The notes under the pieces are model-generated. The model made no database searches, was not told where the DNA came from, and saw only the letters and a list, made by a program, of their open reading frames with translations. Source: CALMEC01 sp031366605 (GTDB lineage Bacteria; Actinomycetota; Thermoleophilia; Miltoncostaeales; Miltoncostaeaceae). Taken from it: a stretch of 64,000 nucleotides of DNA. Where the stretch lies: assembly GCA_031366605.1 (NCBI GenBank), contig JANLOO010000059.1, forward strand, positions 1 to 64,000. The letters are read 5' to 3'. How positions within the stretch are numbered: position 1 is the first letter of the stretch; the number at the start of each line of letters is the position of its first letter. Below are positions 52,631-61,520 of the stretch, piece after piece. Position numbers and translations under genes: made by a program.

Positions 52631-54015
52631 CTGTCGGGGAGGTTGATGACGACCAGGCGTGACTCGGTCATCGATTGCACCGCGGCCGCCGGGCCCTCAC
52701 GGGTGTTTCCGCTGTCTTTGACGCCTCCGTAGGGCATCTGGTCGGCACGGAACGTCGGTGTCTCGTTGATCAGGACGGCGCCAAAGCGCAGCCGTCGTGC
52801 CCATCCGATCGCCCGGTCGACGTGCGTCGTGAAGATTCCGGCCTGCAGCCCATACGGGGTGGCGTTGGCCAGGTCGATCGCCTCGTCGATCGTGCGGAAC
52901 GAGGTGAGCCCGACCACAGGCCCGAACACCTCCTCGCGGAACACGCGCATGGTCTGCGTCACTCCGGTCAACACCGTGGGGTGCAGCAGCCCGTTCCGGA
53001 CGTCACCCCCGGTTGCGATCCGTGCGCCGCAACCCGTGGCCTCGGCGATCCATTCCACGACCCGATCACGTGCCGCGGTGGTGATCAGCGGACCGACGTC
53101 GGTGGTCGGATCGAGCGGGTCGCCGACGACGAGCGACGCGACCTTTGCAACCAAGGTATGGAGCAGACGATCGTGGACAGAGGCTTCGACGATGACCCGC
53201 TGCACCGACACGCACGACTGCCCGGCATGGGTGAACCCGGACGAAGCGATGCGGGCAGCGGCTTCGTCCAGATCGGCGTCGGCGGTCACGATGACCGGTG
53301 TGGAGTTGCCGAGTTCCAGGGCGACTCGGATCCGCGGGTGGTTGCGCGCCAGCTGCCAGCCCACCTCGGCGCTGCCGGTGAACGAGATCATCGCGACATC
53401 CGGATGATCCGTCAGCGCGGCACCGATGGTCTCGCCGGGGCCGTTGACTATCTGGAGCGCGCCAGGCGCGAGACCGGCTTCGCACAGAATCTCCATAAGG
53501 GCGAGCGCCGAAAGGGGCGTCTCTTCCGACGGTTTCAACACGACCGGGCAGCCGGCTGCGATTGCCGGCGCCACCTTGTGCGCGACGAGGTTGAGCGGGA
53601 AGTTGAAGGGCGAGATCGCGGCGATCACGCCAACCGGCTCGCGCAAGGTGAACCCAAGCTTGCCGGCACCCGATTGCGATGCGTCGACCGGCACCATCTG
53701 GCCGACCAAGGTCCGTGCTTCGACGGCGGCGAACGTCAGCGTGTCGACACAGCGTGCCGCCTCGACCTGCGCCTGTTTCAGCGGTTTGCCGGCTTCGGCA
53801 GCGATTGTGCGGGCGAGCTGATCGTGGCGGGCGGCGACGAGCCCGGCGGCACGCTCGAGAATCCCTGCGCGGGCAGCGGGCGGTGCGGGGGGCAGGTGCT
53901 GCAGGGCCACGGTGACCGCGTGGTCGACATCACCGATGGATGCCAGTGCGACCGATCCGAGCACCTGACCCGAGAATGGGTTGGTCACGGTCAGCTGGTT
54001 CGGCACGTCTCCCAT
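52627..54015 (-). CDS. NAD(P)-dependent aldehyde dehydrogenase
   Basis: The 462-residue protein has S-P-F-N-F-P-L-N, K-P-S-E-E-T-P, F-T-G-S-A-E-V-G, catalytic Glu in L-E-L-G-N-S-T-P and catalytic Cys in A-G-Q-S-C-V-S-V-Q-R. L-E-L-G-N and G-Q-S-C-V-S-V place it near the lactaldehyde/glyceraldehyde-3-phosphate/phosphonoacetaldehyde dehydrogenase branch. The substrate is uncertain. It is the first gene of a pair with the luciferase-like oxidoreductase. Confidence 0.88.
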   Translation of the reverse strand: MGDVPNQLTVTNPFSGQVLGSVALASIGDVDHAVTVALQHLPPAPPAARAGILERAAGLVAARHDQLARTIAAEAGKPLKQAQVEAARCVDTLTFAAVEARTLVGQMVPVDASQSGAGKLGFTLREPVGVIAAISPFNFPLNLVAHKVAPAIAAGCPVVLKPSEETPLSALALMEILCEAGLAPGALQIVNGPGETIGAALTDHPDVAMISFTGSAEVGWQLARNHPRIRVALELGNSTPVIVTADADLDEAAARIASSGFTHAGQSCVSVQRVIVEASVHDRLLHTLVAKVASLVVGDPLDPTTDVGPLITTAARDRVVEWIAEATGCGARIATGGDVRNGLLHPTVLTGVTQTMRVFREEVFGPVVGLTSFRTIDEAIDLANATPYGLQAGIFTTHVDRAIGWARRLRFGAVLINETPTFRADQMPYGGVKDSGNTREGPAAAVQSMTESRLVVINLPDR

Positions 54016-54102
54016 CGGGCGACAACCTACGCGGGTCGTCGGGCCTTTGCCATCACGCAGCTCGCGACCGTTGGGATCGGCGGGTGACGCTGTGGGCGGT
54101 GT

Positions 54103-54678
54103 TCACTCCGCGGGTGCACGCAAGGTGATGATCGTCCTGCTGGCCATGGCGACCCCTCCGCCACCGGCTGTCGGCGTGAGCCTGACGCGGACCTTGAGCC
54201 ACGTGTGGCTGGCCAGGAGCGAACGCCCACGCGGGTTGAGCGTGATCCGGAGCGTCTGTTTGGTGCCGACCTTGATGGCGTAGAGCCTGGTCCCGAGCAC
54301 GAGCGTGCTCTGCTTGCCTGTTTGCCGGTACCGGACCTTGACGACAAGTGAGAGGCGACCGCGACAGGTCGTTGCGGTGGGTCCACCGCAGGTCACGCTC
54401 AACGGAACCACCCAGTTGGTTTGCCGAACCGAGCTGACCGACGCGGTCACGGCGCGCCCGGGTTGGACGACGTCGCGTGCGAGCGCGGTTACGGACATGG
54501 ACAGCGGGCCGAGTCCAGTCATCGCAACAACAGCGAGGAGCCCAACGATCCGACGGCGTACGCGACCTCCTGCGCCACCGGTCGAACGAGCCTGGCCTGG
54601 GAGGAGAGCCGTCGTGGGGGACCTCATGTCGGTGGATGGGTTGCGGTGCGTCAGCCGCATCGCGCGGGAGTCCGCCAC
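54103..54678 (-). CDS. secreted protein of unknown function
   Basis: The 191-residue product has a long N-terminal region followed by a signal peptide (R-R-R-I-V-G-L-L-A-V-V-A-M-T-G-L, A-L-A-R). The mature part is beta-rich and basic, with two Cys (T-C-G-G, T-C-R-G) and repeated V-K-V-R-Y/V-R-V-R-L strands, like exported Ig-like domains. The start is uncertain: GTG 54678, ATG 54660 or ATG 54627 are possible, the last leaving a more usual signal peptide length. No family is recognised. Confidence 0.55.
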   Translation of the reverse strand: MADSRAMRLTHRNPSTDMRSPTTALLPGQARSTGGAGGRVRRRIVGLLAVVAMTGLGPLSMSVTALARDVVQPGRAVTASVSSVRQTNWVVPLSVTCGGPTATTCRGRLSLVVKVRYRQTGKQSTLVLGTRLYAIKVGTKQTLRITLNPRGRSLLASHTWLKVRVRLTPTAGGGGVAMASRTIITLRAPAE

Positions 54679-55088
54679 AGATGATCCAACCCGGTCCTCG
54701 TGAAAGCCACCAGTCGAAAGGTCAGTTTGCGCAACGGATTTTCCTAACCGAAAGGATAGGCCTCAGCGCAAATACTACCAACGAAATTCTTGAATGACCA
54801 CAATTACGCCGATTTGCGTCATCCCGGGGCCCGCGCTGCCACGTGGTCAATTGGCGATTCACCCGGTTGGTCATTTGACCGTCTGACTCGCGGTCGCTTG
54901 ACCGTCTGCCGGTCGACGCGTGCCCGGGTTGTGATGGGGGCGTAATCACTTCTGGCTGTTCGTGAGCATCCTGCGCGAGTGGCGTAAGGAGTCTGTGAGA
55001 CCGGCCCACGTGGTCCGGGTCTCGCCGTAGCGTCGCCTCACCACGGGCTGGGCCTTCCGGCCTGTCCTGAGATGAGAAAGGCAGACAC
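54679..55088. other. gene-free divergent promoter region
   Basis: This 410-base region lies between two divergent secreted-protein genes. It has no supportable gene. 54730-54810 is clearly richer in A and T than the surroundings and probably holds promoters. AGAAAGG at 55076 serves the following gene. Confidence 0.4.
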
Positions 55089-55832
55089 ATGAGAAAGATC
55101 CGATTCCCCTCGCCCGCGATGGTCGTGTCGCTGGTGGCGTTGTTCGTCGCGTTGGGAGGCGCCGGCTACGCCGCGGTGACGCTTCCACGAGCGAGCGTCG
55201 GCAGCGCCCAGATTCGCAGTGGCGCGGTGACCGAGACCAAGATCGCCAACGGCGCGGTGCGGAGTTTCATGATCCGGACCAACGCGATCTCGAGTCCCAA
55301 GGTCAGGAACAATTCGTTGACCGGTGACGACATCCTTGAGAGTTCGCTCGGTTCGGTCCCCAAGGTCGATGGCATCACGACGATCGCGCTGGTGCGCGCC
55401 ACCCCTACGGCGGGCGCGGACGAGGCGGCAGCCCGCGCCGCGGCGCCGGAGATCCCGCTCTCGACCAACGGTCCGCTGACGATCTACGGCAAGTGCCTCA
55501 AGGACACCGCGCTCAACATCGTCCGCGCCGAGGTCTATGTCAAGACGACGGTGGACGGTTCGATCCTCGCGCCGGCGTTGGACGGCGGCACCGGGGCGAC
55601 GTTCCTCAACGTCGCCACCGCGGAACTCGATCGCAGGGCCGACAGCGAGACCGCAGCAGTCAACGCCGCCAGCGCGGCCGGAAACGCCGTGGTCGCGATC
55701 GCCCCTGACGGAACCGCGGTTCGGACCCTGACCTACTCAGGGGCCAAGAACGGCACGCTCGCCGGACCCGCCGGGCAGGGTCTCTACGGCAACGGTGACG
55801 GTTGCTTCTTCGGCGGTTTCATATTCGGATGA
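55089..55832 (+). CDS. secreted protein of the Thermoleophilia S-P-A-M-V-V family
   Basis: The 247-residue protein opens R-F-P-S-P-A-M-V-V-S-L-V-A-L-F-V-A-L-G-G-A-G-Y-A-A, a leader very common in exported proteins of Solirubrobacterales. It is followed by repeats typical of them (V-G-S-A-Q-I-R-S-G-A-V-T-E-T-K-I-A-N-G-A-V, then A-I-S-S-P-K-V-R-N-N-S-L-T-G-D-D-I), which form short beta turns like those of tail-fibre or collagen-like stalks. The C-terminal 130 residues look globular, with Cys in G-K-C-L and D-G-C-F. The function is unknown. ATG 55089 has GAAAGG upstream. Confidence 0.75.
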   Translation: MRKIRFPSPAMVVSLVALFVALGGAGYAAVTLPRASVGSAQIRSGAVTETKIANGAVRSFMIRTNAISSPKVRNNSLTGDDILESSLGSVPKVDGITTIALVRATPTAGADEAAARAAAPEIPLSTNGPLTIYGKCLKDTALNIVRAEVYVKTTVDGSILAPALDGGTGATFLNVATAELDRRADSETAAVNAASAAGNAVVAIAPDGTAVRTLTYSGAKNGTLAGPAGQGLYGNGDGCFFGGFIFG

Positions 55833-55850
55833 CCGAGAAGAGACGGCGTC

Positions 55851-55889
55851 GGCGCCCCGGGATCGCCTACTCGGCGGCCTCGGGGCGCC
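55851..55889. terminator. hairpin between convergent genes
   Basis: GGCGCCCCG (55851-55859) pairs with CGGGGCGCC (55881-55889) around a 21-base loop holding further GC-rich pairing. It lies just after the secreted protein gene and covers the 3' end of the convergent arfB. Confidence 0.45.
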
Positions 55890-56277
55890 GGCGCATCGTC
55901 TTGACGCGGGAGCGCTGGGCTTTCTGGTCGAGGCGTCTGGCGACCGAACTCTTGGACGGAGCGGTCGCGCGCCGCGTCTTGCGTGGCACGAGCGCCGCGG
56001 CGACTCGTGTGCGGAGGTTGGCCTCGACCGTCGCACGGTTTCGCTCGCGTGAGCGGTCGGCCTGTGACGCGAGCCGCAGCGGGCGGCGCTTCAAATGCAG
56101 CCCGGCGATCAGGCGGTCGCCGATGTGCGGTGGCAGTCCCTCGAGGGCGTCGATCGAGACGATCAGCTCCGCCCGGGTCTCGGTGTGGTCGCGATGCTGT
56201 CCGCCGGGGCCAGAGGCCCGTGAGTATCGCCACGTCGATGCGGCGAGGAGGTGGTCGGTGACCGCGTCCGGGGTCAC
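55867..56277 (-). CDS. arfB: ArfB/YaeJ-like peptidyl-tRNA hydrolase
   Basis: The 136-residue protein contains the release-factor G-G-Q motif in A-S-G-P-G-G-Q-H-R-D-H-T-E-T, followed by a basic C-terminal tail (R-R-L-D-Q-K-A-Q-R-S-R-V-K-T-M-R-R-R) that in ArfB enters the mRNA channel. It frees stalled ribosomes that lack a stop codon. After GGQ the usual x-V-N/x-K reads H-R-D-H. ATG 56277 overlaps the topB stop (ATGA), so it is translated with the topoisomerase. Confidence 0.85.
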   Translation of the reverse strand: MTPDAVTDHLLAASTWRYSRASGPGGQHRDHTETRAELIVSIDALEGLPPHIGDRLIAGLHLKRRPLRLASQADRSRERNRATVEANLRTRVAAALVPRKTRRATAPSKSSVARRLDQKAQRSRVKTMRRRPEAAE

Positions 56278-58796
56278 TGCGATGCGGCGGTTGCCTCCGG
56301 GGCTCCCGCGGGATTCTCATGTGCCACGCGCAGCCGCTCGGCGGCCTCTTCGGGCGTCACGTCGTGGTCCTTCTCGCGCTTCCAGATGACGAACCCGCAC
56401 CCGGGGTTCTTGCGGCTCTTCCAGCTGCTGCACCCGTAGGCGCGGCTGTTCTCGTTGATCTCGCCGCCGCACCCGGGTGTGGGGCATTTGCCGATCGGCT
56501 CCTTGGAGACCGGTGGCGCAGCGTTGGTCTCGCCGGCTGCCACCATCTGCGTGGCGGTCTCGACGTCGACCTCGCCTTTTTGGCCGCGCACGCGCTTCCA
56601 GATGACAAACCCGCAGCCGGTCTCGGTGCGGCTCTTCCAGCTCGTGCAGCCGTAGCTGCGGGTGCGCTCGATGATCTCGCCGCCACAGTCCGGGGTGGGG
56701 CACACACCGATGATCTCGCGGTCCTCGACCAGGTCTTTGCTCGACTTGCCTGCGGCGATGTACTCGAGCGCCATTTCCATGGTCAGCGTCTTGCCATTGG
56801 CCTGCTTCCACAGCGTGTACCCACAGCCGGGCTCGTCCTTGCTCGTGTAGCTGTTGCACCCATAGCTCTTGGGGTACTCGACGATGTGGCCCTCACAGCC
56901 GGGGGTGGGGCAGGGGGCGAGCTCACGCCGTTCGATGCGCAGGTTGTCGCGGTCCTTGTCCGCAAACCACGTGACGACGTCGCGGGTGAAGTCCACGACG
57001 TCCTTGCGGAAGTCCTCGTGCCGCTGCGTGCCGCGTTGGATCTCGTTGAGCCGCTGCTCCCACTGGCCGGTCAGCTCGGGCTTGGTCAGCACTTGGTCGC
57101 CCAGCATCTGGATCAGACCGACGCCTTTTTCGGTGGCCCGCAGGCTGCGGCCCTCGCGCTCGATGTACTCGGCGTCGATCAGGCGTTCGATCGTCGCGGC
57201 GCGGGTGGCGGGCGTGCCCAAGCCGGCGTCCTTCATGGCCTCGGCCGCCTCGTCGTCGTCCACGAGCTTGCCGGCCGTCTCCATCGCGCGCAGCAGCGTG
57301 CCTTCGCTGAACCGCGCCGGTGGTTTGGTCCGCTTCGCCAGGGCCTCGACCTCGGCGCAGTCGACGGCTTCGCCGTCCTTCATCTGGGGGAGCTTCTGCT
57401 CGGGCTCCTCGTCTTCCTTCGTCGGGCCGCGTGTCTCGTCGGCCTCTTCGCCGTAGACGGCACGCCACCCGGCCTCGATCAAGACCTTGCCGCGACTGCG
57501 GAACAGATGCCCTTCGCAGCGGGTTTCGATGACCGTGTTCTCGAACCGTGCGGGCGGGTGGAAGACCGCAAGGAACCGGCGCGCGACCAGGTCGTAGATC
57601 CGCGCCTCGTCCCGGTTGAGCGCGCCCAGATCGTGGTCGCCGTCGGTTGGGATGATGGCGTGGTGGTCGGTCACCTTGGCGTCGTTGATGACCTTGCCGA
57701 GTGGCAGCTTCTCGAGTCCGATCACAAAGCGGGCGGCGTCGGCGTAGACCGGAGCGGCGGCGCCCACGCGGGCGGCGATCGGCTTGAGCTGGGCGATCAT
57801 GTCGCCGGACAGGTATCGCGAGTTGGTACGCGGGTAGGTCAACACCTTGTGCTGGTCGTACAGCGCCTGTGCGGCCGACAGCGTCCGCGACGCCGAGAAC
57901 CCGAAGCGCCGGTTGGCCTCACGCTGCAGGGTCGTCAGGTCGTACAGGAGGGGGGATTGCTCGGTCTGAGGCTTGGTCTCGAGGGACTCGACGACGGCGG
58001 GCTTGTCGTGGACGGCCTCGACGATCGCGTCGGCCGGTGCGGCTGCGGTCAGGCGGGTGGTCGCGCCCTCATGCCACATGCCGACGTACCGGGCGCCGGT
58101 GGACGTCGCGAACGTCGCCGCGACCTCCCAGTAGTCCTCGGGGACGAACGCCTGGATCGCCAGGTCGCGATTGGCGATCAGCGCGAGCGTCGGTGTCTGG
58201 ACCCGGCCCAGCGACAGGACCTTGCGGGCCGAGCCCGCCTTGGTCGTCGCGGCGCGGGTGGCGTTCATGCCGACCAGCCAGTCCGCCTCGCTGCGTGCCC
58301 GCGCGGCCTCTTCGAGGGGGATCATCTCCTCGTCATCGCGGAGATGCTCGAACGCATCACGGATGGCCCCGGCGGTCATGGACGAGAACCACGCGCGCTT
58401 GATCGGTTTGTCGTGCGCCTTCTTGGGGGCGGTCTCCAGGATGAGCTTGAAGATCAGCTCGCCTTCGCGCCCGGCGTCGCAGGCGTTGACGATGACATCG
58501 ACGTCCGCAGAGGCCATGTACTTGTGCAGCGACTTGAGCTGCTTGCCGGCCTTGGCGTCACGTGCCTGGTACTTGAACTCCTCGGGCACGATCGGCAGGT
58601 CCTCGTACTTCCACTTCTTGTAGCGCTCGTCGTATTGGTCCGGGTCGACCTGCTCCACCAGGTGGCCGATCGCGAACCCCACGATGGTGGTCGCGCTCTC
58701 GTAGAAGTCGCCGTTCTTGGCGAACGTCCCAGGCAGGGCCGTGCTCACGTCGCGGGCGACGGAGGGCTTTTCGCAGATGATGAGTGAGCGAGGCAT
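56274..58796 (-). CDS. topB: DNA topoisomerase III-like type IA topoisomerase with three C-terminal zinc-finger-like modules
   Basis: The 840-residue protein has an N-terminal TOPRIM domain (L-I-I-C-E-K-P-S-V-A, A-C-D-A-G-R-E-G-E-L-I), the type IA core with active-site Tyr321 in L-T-Y-P-R-T-N-S-R, and G-T-P-A-T-R-A-A-T-I. The E-K-P-S start is of TopB type. Three Cys-rich modules follow residue 610, each starting C-P-T-P-x-C-x-G-x-I and ending G-C-G-(Y/F)-x-(L/I)-W-K. It decatenates or relaxes DNA. A promoter-like TACCCT precedes ATG 58796. Confidence 0.9.
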   Translation of the reverse strand: MPRSLIICEKPSVARDVSTALPGTFAKNGDFYESATTIVGFAIGHLVEQVDPDQYDERYKKWKYEDLPIVPEEFKYQARDAKAGKQLKSLHKYMASADVDVIVNACDAGREGELIFKLILETAPKKAHDKPIKRAWFSSMTAGAIRDAFEHLRDDEEMIPLEEAARARSEADWLVGMNATRAATTKAGSARKVLSLGRVQTPTLALIANRDLAIQAFVPEDYWEVAATFATSTGARYVGMWHEGATTRLTAAAPADAIVEAVHDKPAVVESLETKPQTEQSPLLYDLTTLQREANRRFGFSASRTLSAAQALYDQHKVLTYPRTNSRYLSGDMIAQLKPIAARVGAAAPVYADAARFVIGLEKLPLGKVINDAKVTDHHAIIPTDGDHDLGALNRDEARIYDLVARRFLAVFHPPARFENTVIETRCEGHLFRSRGKVLIEAGWRAVYGEEADETRGPTKEDEEPEQKLPQMKDGEAVDCAEVEALAKRTKPPARFSEGTLLRAMETAGKLVDDDEAAEAMKDAGLGTPATRAATIERLIDAEYIEREGRSLRATEKGVGLIQMLGDQVLTKPELTGQWEQRLNEIQRGTQRHEDFRKDVVDFTRDVVTWFADKDRDNLRIERRELAPCPTPGCEGHIVEYPKSYGCNSYTSKDEPGCGYTLWKQANGKTLTMEMALEYIAAGKSSKDLVEDREIIGVCPTPDCGGEIIERTRSYGCTSWKSRTETGCGFVIWKRVRGQKGEVDVETATQMVAAGETNAAPPVSKEPIGKCPTPGCGGEINENSRAYGCSSWKSRKNPGCGFVIWKREKDHDVTPEEAAERLRVAHENPAGAPEATAASQ

Positions 58797-58894
58797 CGGC
58801 CGGCGAGGGTAGCACCATTGGGGTGGGAGTCGTCAAGCGGGACTGGCGGAGCGCCACCCGATCGCGAAGCGATCGATGCCGGTGCGCAGGGACA

Positions 58895-59236
58895 GACGAT
58901 ACGGACGTCGACTTCGGGGAGATCGGTGAAACCAGTCGTGTCGCGTGTCAGGACGGTGCGGTTTCGAGCGAGGGCCGTCGCCGCGATGATCAGATCATGG
59001 GTCCCGCGCGGCCGCCCGGCTCGCCGTGCCGCATCCAACAGTTGAGCGTGGCGTCGGGCGACGTCAAGGTCGTAGTCCTCGATCGGGATCGCGCTGAGGA
59101 AGCGCTCGACGTACGCCAGCGGCTTGGCGCGATGCGCCTCGTCCGAACCGAGCGCACCGTGAATCAGTTCTGCGGCAGTGAGCGCCGCGATCGCGAGTTC
59201 GTCGGCGGCATCGACGACATCGCTGAGGTTCGACGA
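58895..59236 (-). pseudogene. decayed PIN-domain toxin fused by deletion to its antitoxin
   Basis: The minus strand reads S-N-L-S-D-V-V-D-A-A-D-E-L-A-I-A-A-L-T-A-A-E-L-I-H-G, then G-T-H-D-L-I-I-A-A-T-A-L and L-T-R-D-T-T-G-F: PIN acidic residues 2-4. The N-terminal D-T-S motif is missing, there is no start codon in this frame, and the frame runs on past the natural end into topB. Confidence 0.7.
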
Positions 59237-59246
59237 TCGCGCGCGC

Positions 59247-59384
59247 GTTGCCCTTCGGAGCAGCTGAGATCTGAGCGACGGTGCGTCCACGGCGCTCGAC
59301 GACGAACGTCTCGCCCGTCTGCTCGACTCGGTCGAGAACATCTGCGAAGTTGCGAGCCGCCTCGGCTGCGCTGATCCGTTTCAT
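59247..59384 (-). pseudogene. truncated Phd/YefM-type antitoxin
   Basis: ATG 59384 opens M-K-R-I-S-A-A-E-A-A-R-N-F-A-D-V-L-D-R-V, a Phd-family DNA-binding start. After about 46 residues the likeness stops and the frame runs into the PIN-toxin coding DNA in another reading frame. The toxin-binding tail is lost. A single deletion between the two genes explains both defects. Confidence 0.65.
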
Positions 59385-59408
59385 GCGAATCAGATCAGAT
59401 TCGTTCGG

Positions 59409-60437
59409 TCAGCCGAAGAACGGCTCGGCCACCGCAAAGCGTTCCGGTGGGACGGCCTTGAGCTTGGCGACGCCCTCGGCGATGGGGATGTCGACCACAT
59501 CGTCGCCGTGCAAGGCGACCATCCGGCCGAAGCTCCCCTGGGCCACCAACTCAGCGGCGTGGCTCCCGAACCGCGTGGCCAGGATCCGGTCGTAGGCGTT
59601 TGGCGTGCCGCCGCGCTGAATGTGTCCGAGTACCGCGACGCGGGTGTCGAACCCGGTGCGCTCGCGAAGGCCTTCGGCGATCTGCTCGCCGATCCCGGTC
59701 TTGGCCAACTGCTTGTGGCCGAACTCGTCCAGCTCGGCGGTCGCGTCGTCGCCCTCGAGTTCGAACCCCTCGCTGACGACGATGATCGAGAAGTCCTTGC
59801 CGCGATCGTGTCGCGAGCTGATGGCGGCGCAAACGTCGTCCAACGTCCGCGGGACCTCGGGGATCAGGATCGCGTCGGCGCCGCCCGCCAGGCCCGCGTA
59901 GGTCGCGATCCAGCCGACATGGCGGCCCATGACCTCGACGACCATGACACGGTCGTGGGATTCGGCCGTGCTGTGCAGACGGTCGATGGCGTCGGTTGCG
60001 ATCTGCACCGCGGTCGAAAAACCGAACGTGTAGTCGGTGCCGTCCAGGTCGTTGTCGATCGTCTTGGGGACCCCGACGCACGGCACGTCGAACTGCTCGG
60101 TCAGCTTGGCCGCGACGCCCAGTGTGTCCTCGCCGCCGATCGCGACCAGCGCGTCCAGGCCCAACGCCCGGAAGTTGGCGGCACACTGCGCCCCGCCGTC
60201 GGGGTTCTTGAACGGATTGGTGCGCGAGGTGCCCAGAATGGTTCCGCCGCGGGGGAGCAGTCCGCTGACCGCGTCCAGGTCGAGGGGCATCGTCTCTCGA
60301 TCGAGGAGCCCCCGCCAGCCGTGTCGCAGGCCTACGTGGGTGTGCCCAAACCGTGAGTTCCCCACGCGTACGACAGCGCGGATGACGGCATTGAGCCCGG
60401 GGCAGTCACCGCCGCCTGTGAGGATTCCGACCAACAT
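59409..60437 (-). CDS. 6-phosphofructokinase, pyrophosphate-dependent type
   Basis: The 342-residue protein has the PFK fold: G-I-L-T-G-G-G-D-C-P-G-L-N, G-G-E-D-T-L-G, P-K-T-I-D-N-D, M-G-R-H-V-G and G-H-I-Q-R-G-G. Two residues separate PPi- from ATP-users. Asp104 (in G-G-E-D-T, where ATP enzymes have Gly) and Lys125 (in P-K-T-I-D-N-D, where they have Gly) both match PPi-dependent enzymes such as that of Amycolatopsis. The reaction would be reversible, interconverting fructose 6-phosphate and the 1,6-bisphosphate with PPi. It stands alone; a -10-like TAATCT lies eight bases before its ATG. Confidence 0.88.
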   Translation of the reverse strand: MLVGILTGGGDCPGLNAVIRAVVRVGNSRFGHTHVGLRHGWRGLLDRETMPLDLDAVSGLLPRGGTILGTSRTNPFKNPDGGAQCAANFRALGLDALVAIGGEDTLGVAAKLTEQFDVPCVGVPKTIDNDLDGTDYTFGFSTAVQIATDAIDRLHSTAESHDRVMVVEVMGRHVGWIATYAGLAGGADAILIPEVPRTLDDVCAAISSRHDRGKDFSIIVVSEGFELEGDDATAELDEFGHKQLAKTGIGEQIAEGLRERTGFDTRVAVLGHIQRGGTPNAYDRILATRFGSHAAELVAQGSFGRMVALHGDDVVDIPIAEGVAKLKAVPPERFAVAEPFFG

Positions 60438-60532
60438 CGAACCTCAGATTATCCTGCCTGCGGGCGAGGGTTGGCCTCGACACGGTCGAACGCGCGTGCG
60501 CGGCTCGCACAGGTTGGTCACGCAACGGTCAA

Positions 60533-60547
60533 CCGTGTCCGACACCG
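60533..60547. repeat. palindromic 15-mer CCGTGTCCGACACCG, second copy
   Basis: Identical to 51433-51447. The core GTGTC-C-GACAC is an inverted repeat. It lies about 95 bases upstream of the phosphofructokinase start, in a gene-free gap, so it could be a protein-binding site. Confidence 0.4.
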
Positions 60548-60612
60548 ATGTACCGAGAACCGCTTGGGCAAACGGTCCTGTGACGTCGCAACGACCTTCC
60601 GTCCGGTCGAAA

Positions 60613-61398
60613 TCAGGCGACCAGTGTGTCCTGCGTGGCGGTGACCGACGCTGCGGGGCGCGGGTAGCCCAACAGGTAGCCCTGACCCCAGGTCGCGCCG
60701 AATGCCCGGACTGCGTCGAGCTGCGTCTCGCGCTCGATGCCCTCCGCGACCACGTGGGCGCCCAGGCGCTCCGAGAGTCCGATCATTGCCGCAAGGAAGT
60801 CATCCTCGCGGCCACCGTCGCCTGCGGTCGCGACATAGCTGCGGTCGATCTTGACGATGTTGACCGGCAGCTTGCGCAGCACCGCGAGCGAAGCGAACCC
60901 GGAGCCGAAGTCGTCCAGCGCGATGTCAACATCTCGCGCACGCAGCCGCTCCAAGATCGACGCGGCGCGATCCACGTCGTCGATGACGGCCGTTTCGGTG
61001 AGCTCCAGGCAGAGCGCGTGCCCGGTCAGCTTGTGGCGATCGAGGCTGTCGACCACCCGGCTTGCGAAGCGTCGATCCATCAGCTGCCGTGCCGAGATGT
61101 TGACGGCGACGACGTGGTCGGAACCCATCTCGGCCCGCCAGGCGCACGCCGAGTTGACGACCCACGTGCCGATATCCAGGATCGCCCCCGTGCGCTCGGC
61201 GATCGGGATGAACTCGGCGGGCGGAACAGGTCCCAGGCGCGGGTGCGTGTAGCGCAGCAGCGATTCCCAACCGCTGACCTCCCCGGTCGCGAGGCTGACC
61301 AGGGGCTGCACGTACAGCTCCAGGGCGTCGTCGCGGACGGCTCGGTTGAGTCCCTCGGCGATCGTGGTCTCCCGTTTGCCGGGTAAGAACAAAGACAT
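60613..61398 (-). CDS. EAL-domain cyclic-di-GMP phosphodiesterase
   Basis: The 261-residue protein is a single EAL domain without a sensor. The signature reads E-S-L-L-R-Y instead of E-A-L-L-R-W. Metal and substrate residues are kept: N in V-N-I-S-A-R-Q-L, E in E-L-T-E-T, D-D-F-G-S-G, K in V-K-I-D-R-S-Y, E in A-E-G-I-E, and Q-G-Y-L-L-G-Y-P. It should therefore be active in cutting c-di-GMP. ATG 61398 starts M-S-L-F-L-P-G-K-R; a GTG at 61467 would add 23 residues. Its leader contains a dispersed motif and a TCGGCC-TGAC-GGCCGA hairpin. Confidence 0.88.
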   Translation of the reverse strand: MSLFLPGKRETTIAEGLNRAVRDDALELYVQPLVSLATGEVSGWESLLRYTHPRLGPVPPAEFIPIAERTGAILDIGTWVVNSACAWRAEMGSDHVVAVNISARQLMDRRFASRVVDSLDRHKLTGHALCLELTETAVIDDVDRAASILERLRARDVDIALDDFGSGFASLAVLRKLPVNIVKIDRSYVATAGDGGREDDFLAAMIGLSERLGAHVVAEGIERETQLDAVRAFGATWGQGYLLGYPRPAASVTATQDTLVA

Positions 61399-61474
61399 CG
61401 GCGTCTTATCGGCCGTCAGGCCGAAAGTCTGAACGGCGCTCAAGGGACCACGCAGAAACGACTGCACCGTTCAA

Positions 61475-61489
61475 CGGCTGCAAACCGTC
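61475..61489 (-). repeat. dispersed motif GACGGTTTGCAGCCG, copy 3 (minus strand)
   Basis: An exact copy on the minus strand, 77 bases upstream of the EAL gene ATG and in the same orientation. The next 25 bases also follow copy 1 (AACG-x-TGCAGT-x-GTT). A cis-acting RNA upstream of a c-di-GMP gene is possible but unproven. Confidence 0.5.
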
Positions 61490-61520
61490 GCCATCGGCAC
61501 AGCAGTTATTTCCGCGCGGA

